From contig CAAGLS010000055.1 in assembly GCA_900770845.1 (NCBI GenBank), forward strand, positions 1 through 14,821: DNA of 14,821 nt. The letters are read 5' to 3'. Shown here one piece after another: positions 14,665-14,821 of this stretch (its first letter is position 1; each line of letters begins with the position of its first letter). Under the pieces are notes generated by a model, which was not told where the DNA came from, ran no database searches, and saw nothing but the letters and a program-made list of their open reading frames with translations. The stretch is from an uncultured Prevotella sp. GTDB lineage: Bacteria > Bacteroidota > Bacteroidia > Bacteroidales > Bacteroidaceae. The position numbers and the translations under genes were made by a program.

Positions 14665-14821
14665 AGGTCGGTTCTAAAATTTAGGTCGCGGCGTATTCTG
14701 CAAGCTATCGGGACTCTGGAACGTAAGTTGAAGAGGGAGTGTAGCGGGCTACACGACCGATGAGACTTGACGTTTTGAGACCGATAGATGCAGAAGACGA
14801 CCGAAATAACATATATACATA
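14665..14821 (+). repeat. 196-bp palindromic repeat element, copy 2 (truncated by the window end)
   Basis: From AGGTCGGTTCTAAAA at 14665 onward the sequence matches the reverse complement of copy 1 over the visible 157 bases, with about seven substitutions and one 1-base indel by eye (roughly 95% identity). The central GTGTAGC/GCTACAC hairpin and the CTATCGG/CCGATAG arms are conserved. The remaining 39 or so bases, with the other terminal repeat, would lie beyond the window. It is inverted relative to copy 1 on the chromosome, but relative to the preceding gene (cydB here, the hydrolase for copy 1) it has the same orientation. Confidence 0.85.

Noticed and set aside
118..14821. Composite transposon bounded by the two palindromic elements
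   Set aside because: No transposase or recombinase is present, the elements lack coding capacity, and the interior carries core genes such as mrp and cydAB in normal operon context.

Overview
The window looks like chromosomal DNA of a Bacteroidales bacterium, most likely in or near Prevotellaceae. Four things point there: Bacteroidetes-type promoters (TTTG, about 19 bp, TAnnTTTG) with no clear Shine-Dalgarno sequences; a secreted GH115 glycosidase; the Bacteroidetes pairing of a short DUF4492-like gene with cydAB; and a TolC/HlyD/two-permease efflux operon. The genus is inferred, and no rRNA or tRNA gene is present to settle it.

Layout. At the left edge is the start of an MFS-like transporter on the minus strand (1-102, cut by the window). 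A 196-bp palindromic non-coding element (118-313) fills almost all the space between it and the next gene. Two more minus-strand genes follow: an alpha/beta hydrolase of the proline iminopeptidase type (313-1203) and a divergent secreted GH115 alpha-glucuronidase-like protein (1459-3951). A 300-bp divergent intergenic region (3952-4251) holds two back-to-back promoters and a GC-rich hairpin/tandem repeat cluster that would form most of the mrp 5' UTR. Then comes mrp (4252-5355, plus), ended by a perfect 17-bp inverted repeat.

A minus-strand operon runs from 11373 to 5524: a membrane-anchored coiled-coil protein, TolC, HlyD and two ABC-2 permeases. Together these can form a tripartite exporter spanning both membranes, but no ATPase is encoded here. 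Divergent from it is the cytochrome bd operon: a DUF4492-like small membrane protein, cydA and cydB (11549-14603). It provides a high-affinity quinol:oxygen oxidoreductase suited to low-oxygen life. A rho-independent terminator follows cydB, and immediately after it is a second, inverted copy of the 196-bp element (14665 to the window end, truncated).

The coding part is mostly ordinary housekeeping and accessory metabolism. The unusual material is non-coding: the large palindromic element found twice, each time directly 3' of a gene and in the same orientation relative to transcription, and the unrelated GC-rich repeat cluster in the mrp leader. On the protein side, the points worth a second look are a GH115 that lacks usual active-site motifs, a small protein that may be an accessory subunit of the bd oxidase, and an uncharacterised coiled-coil protein translationally coupled to tolC.
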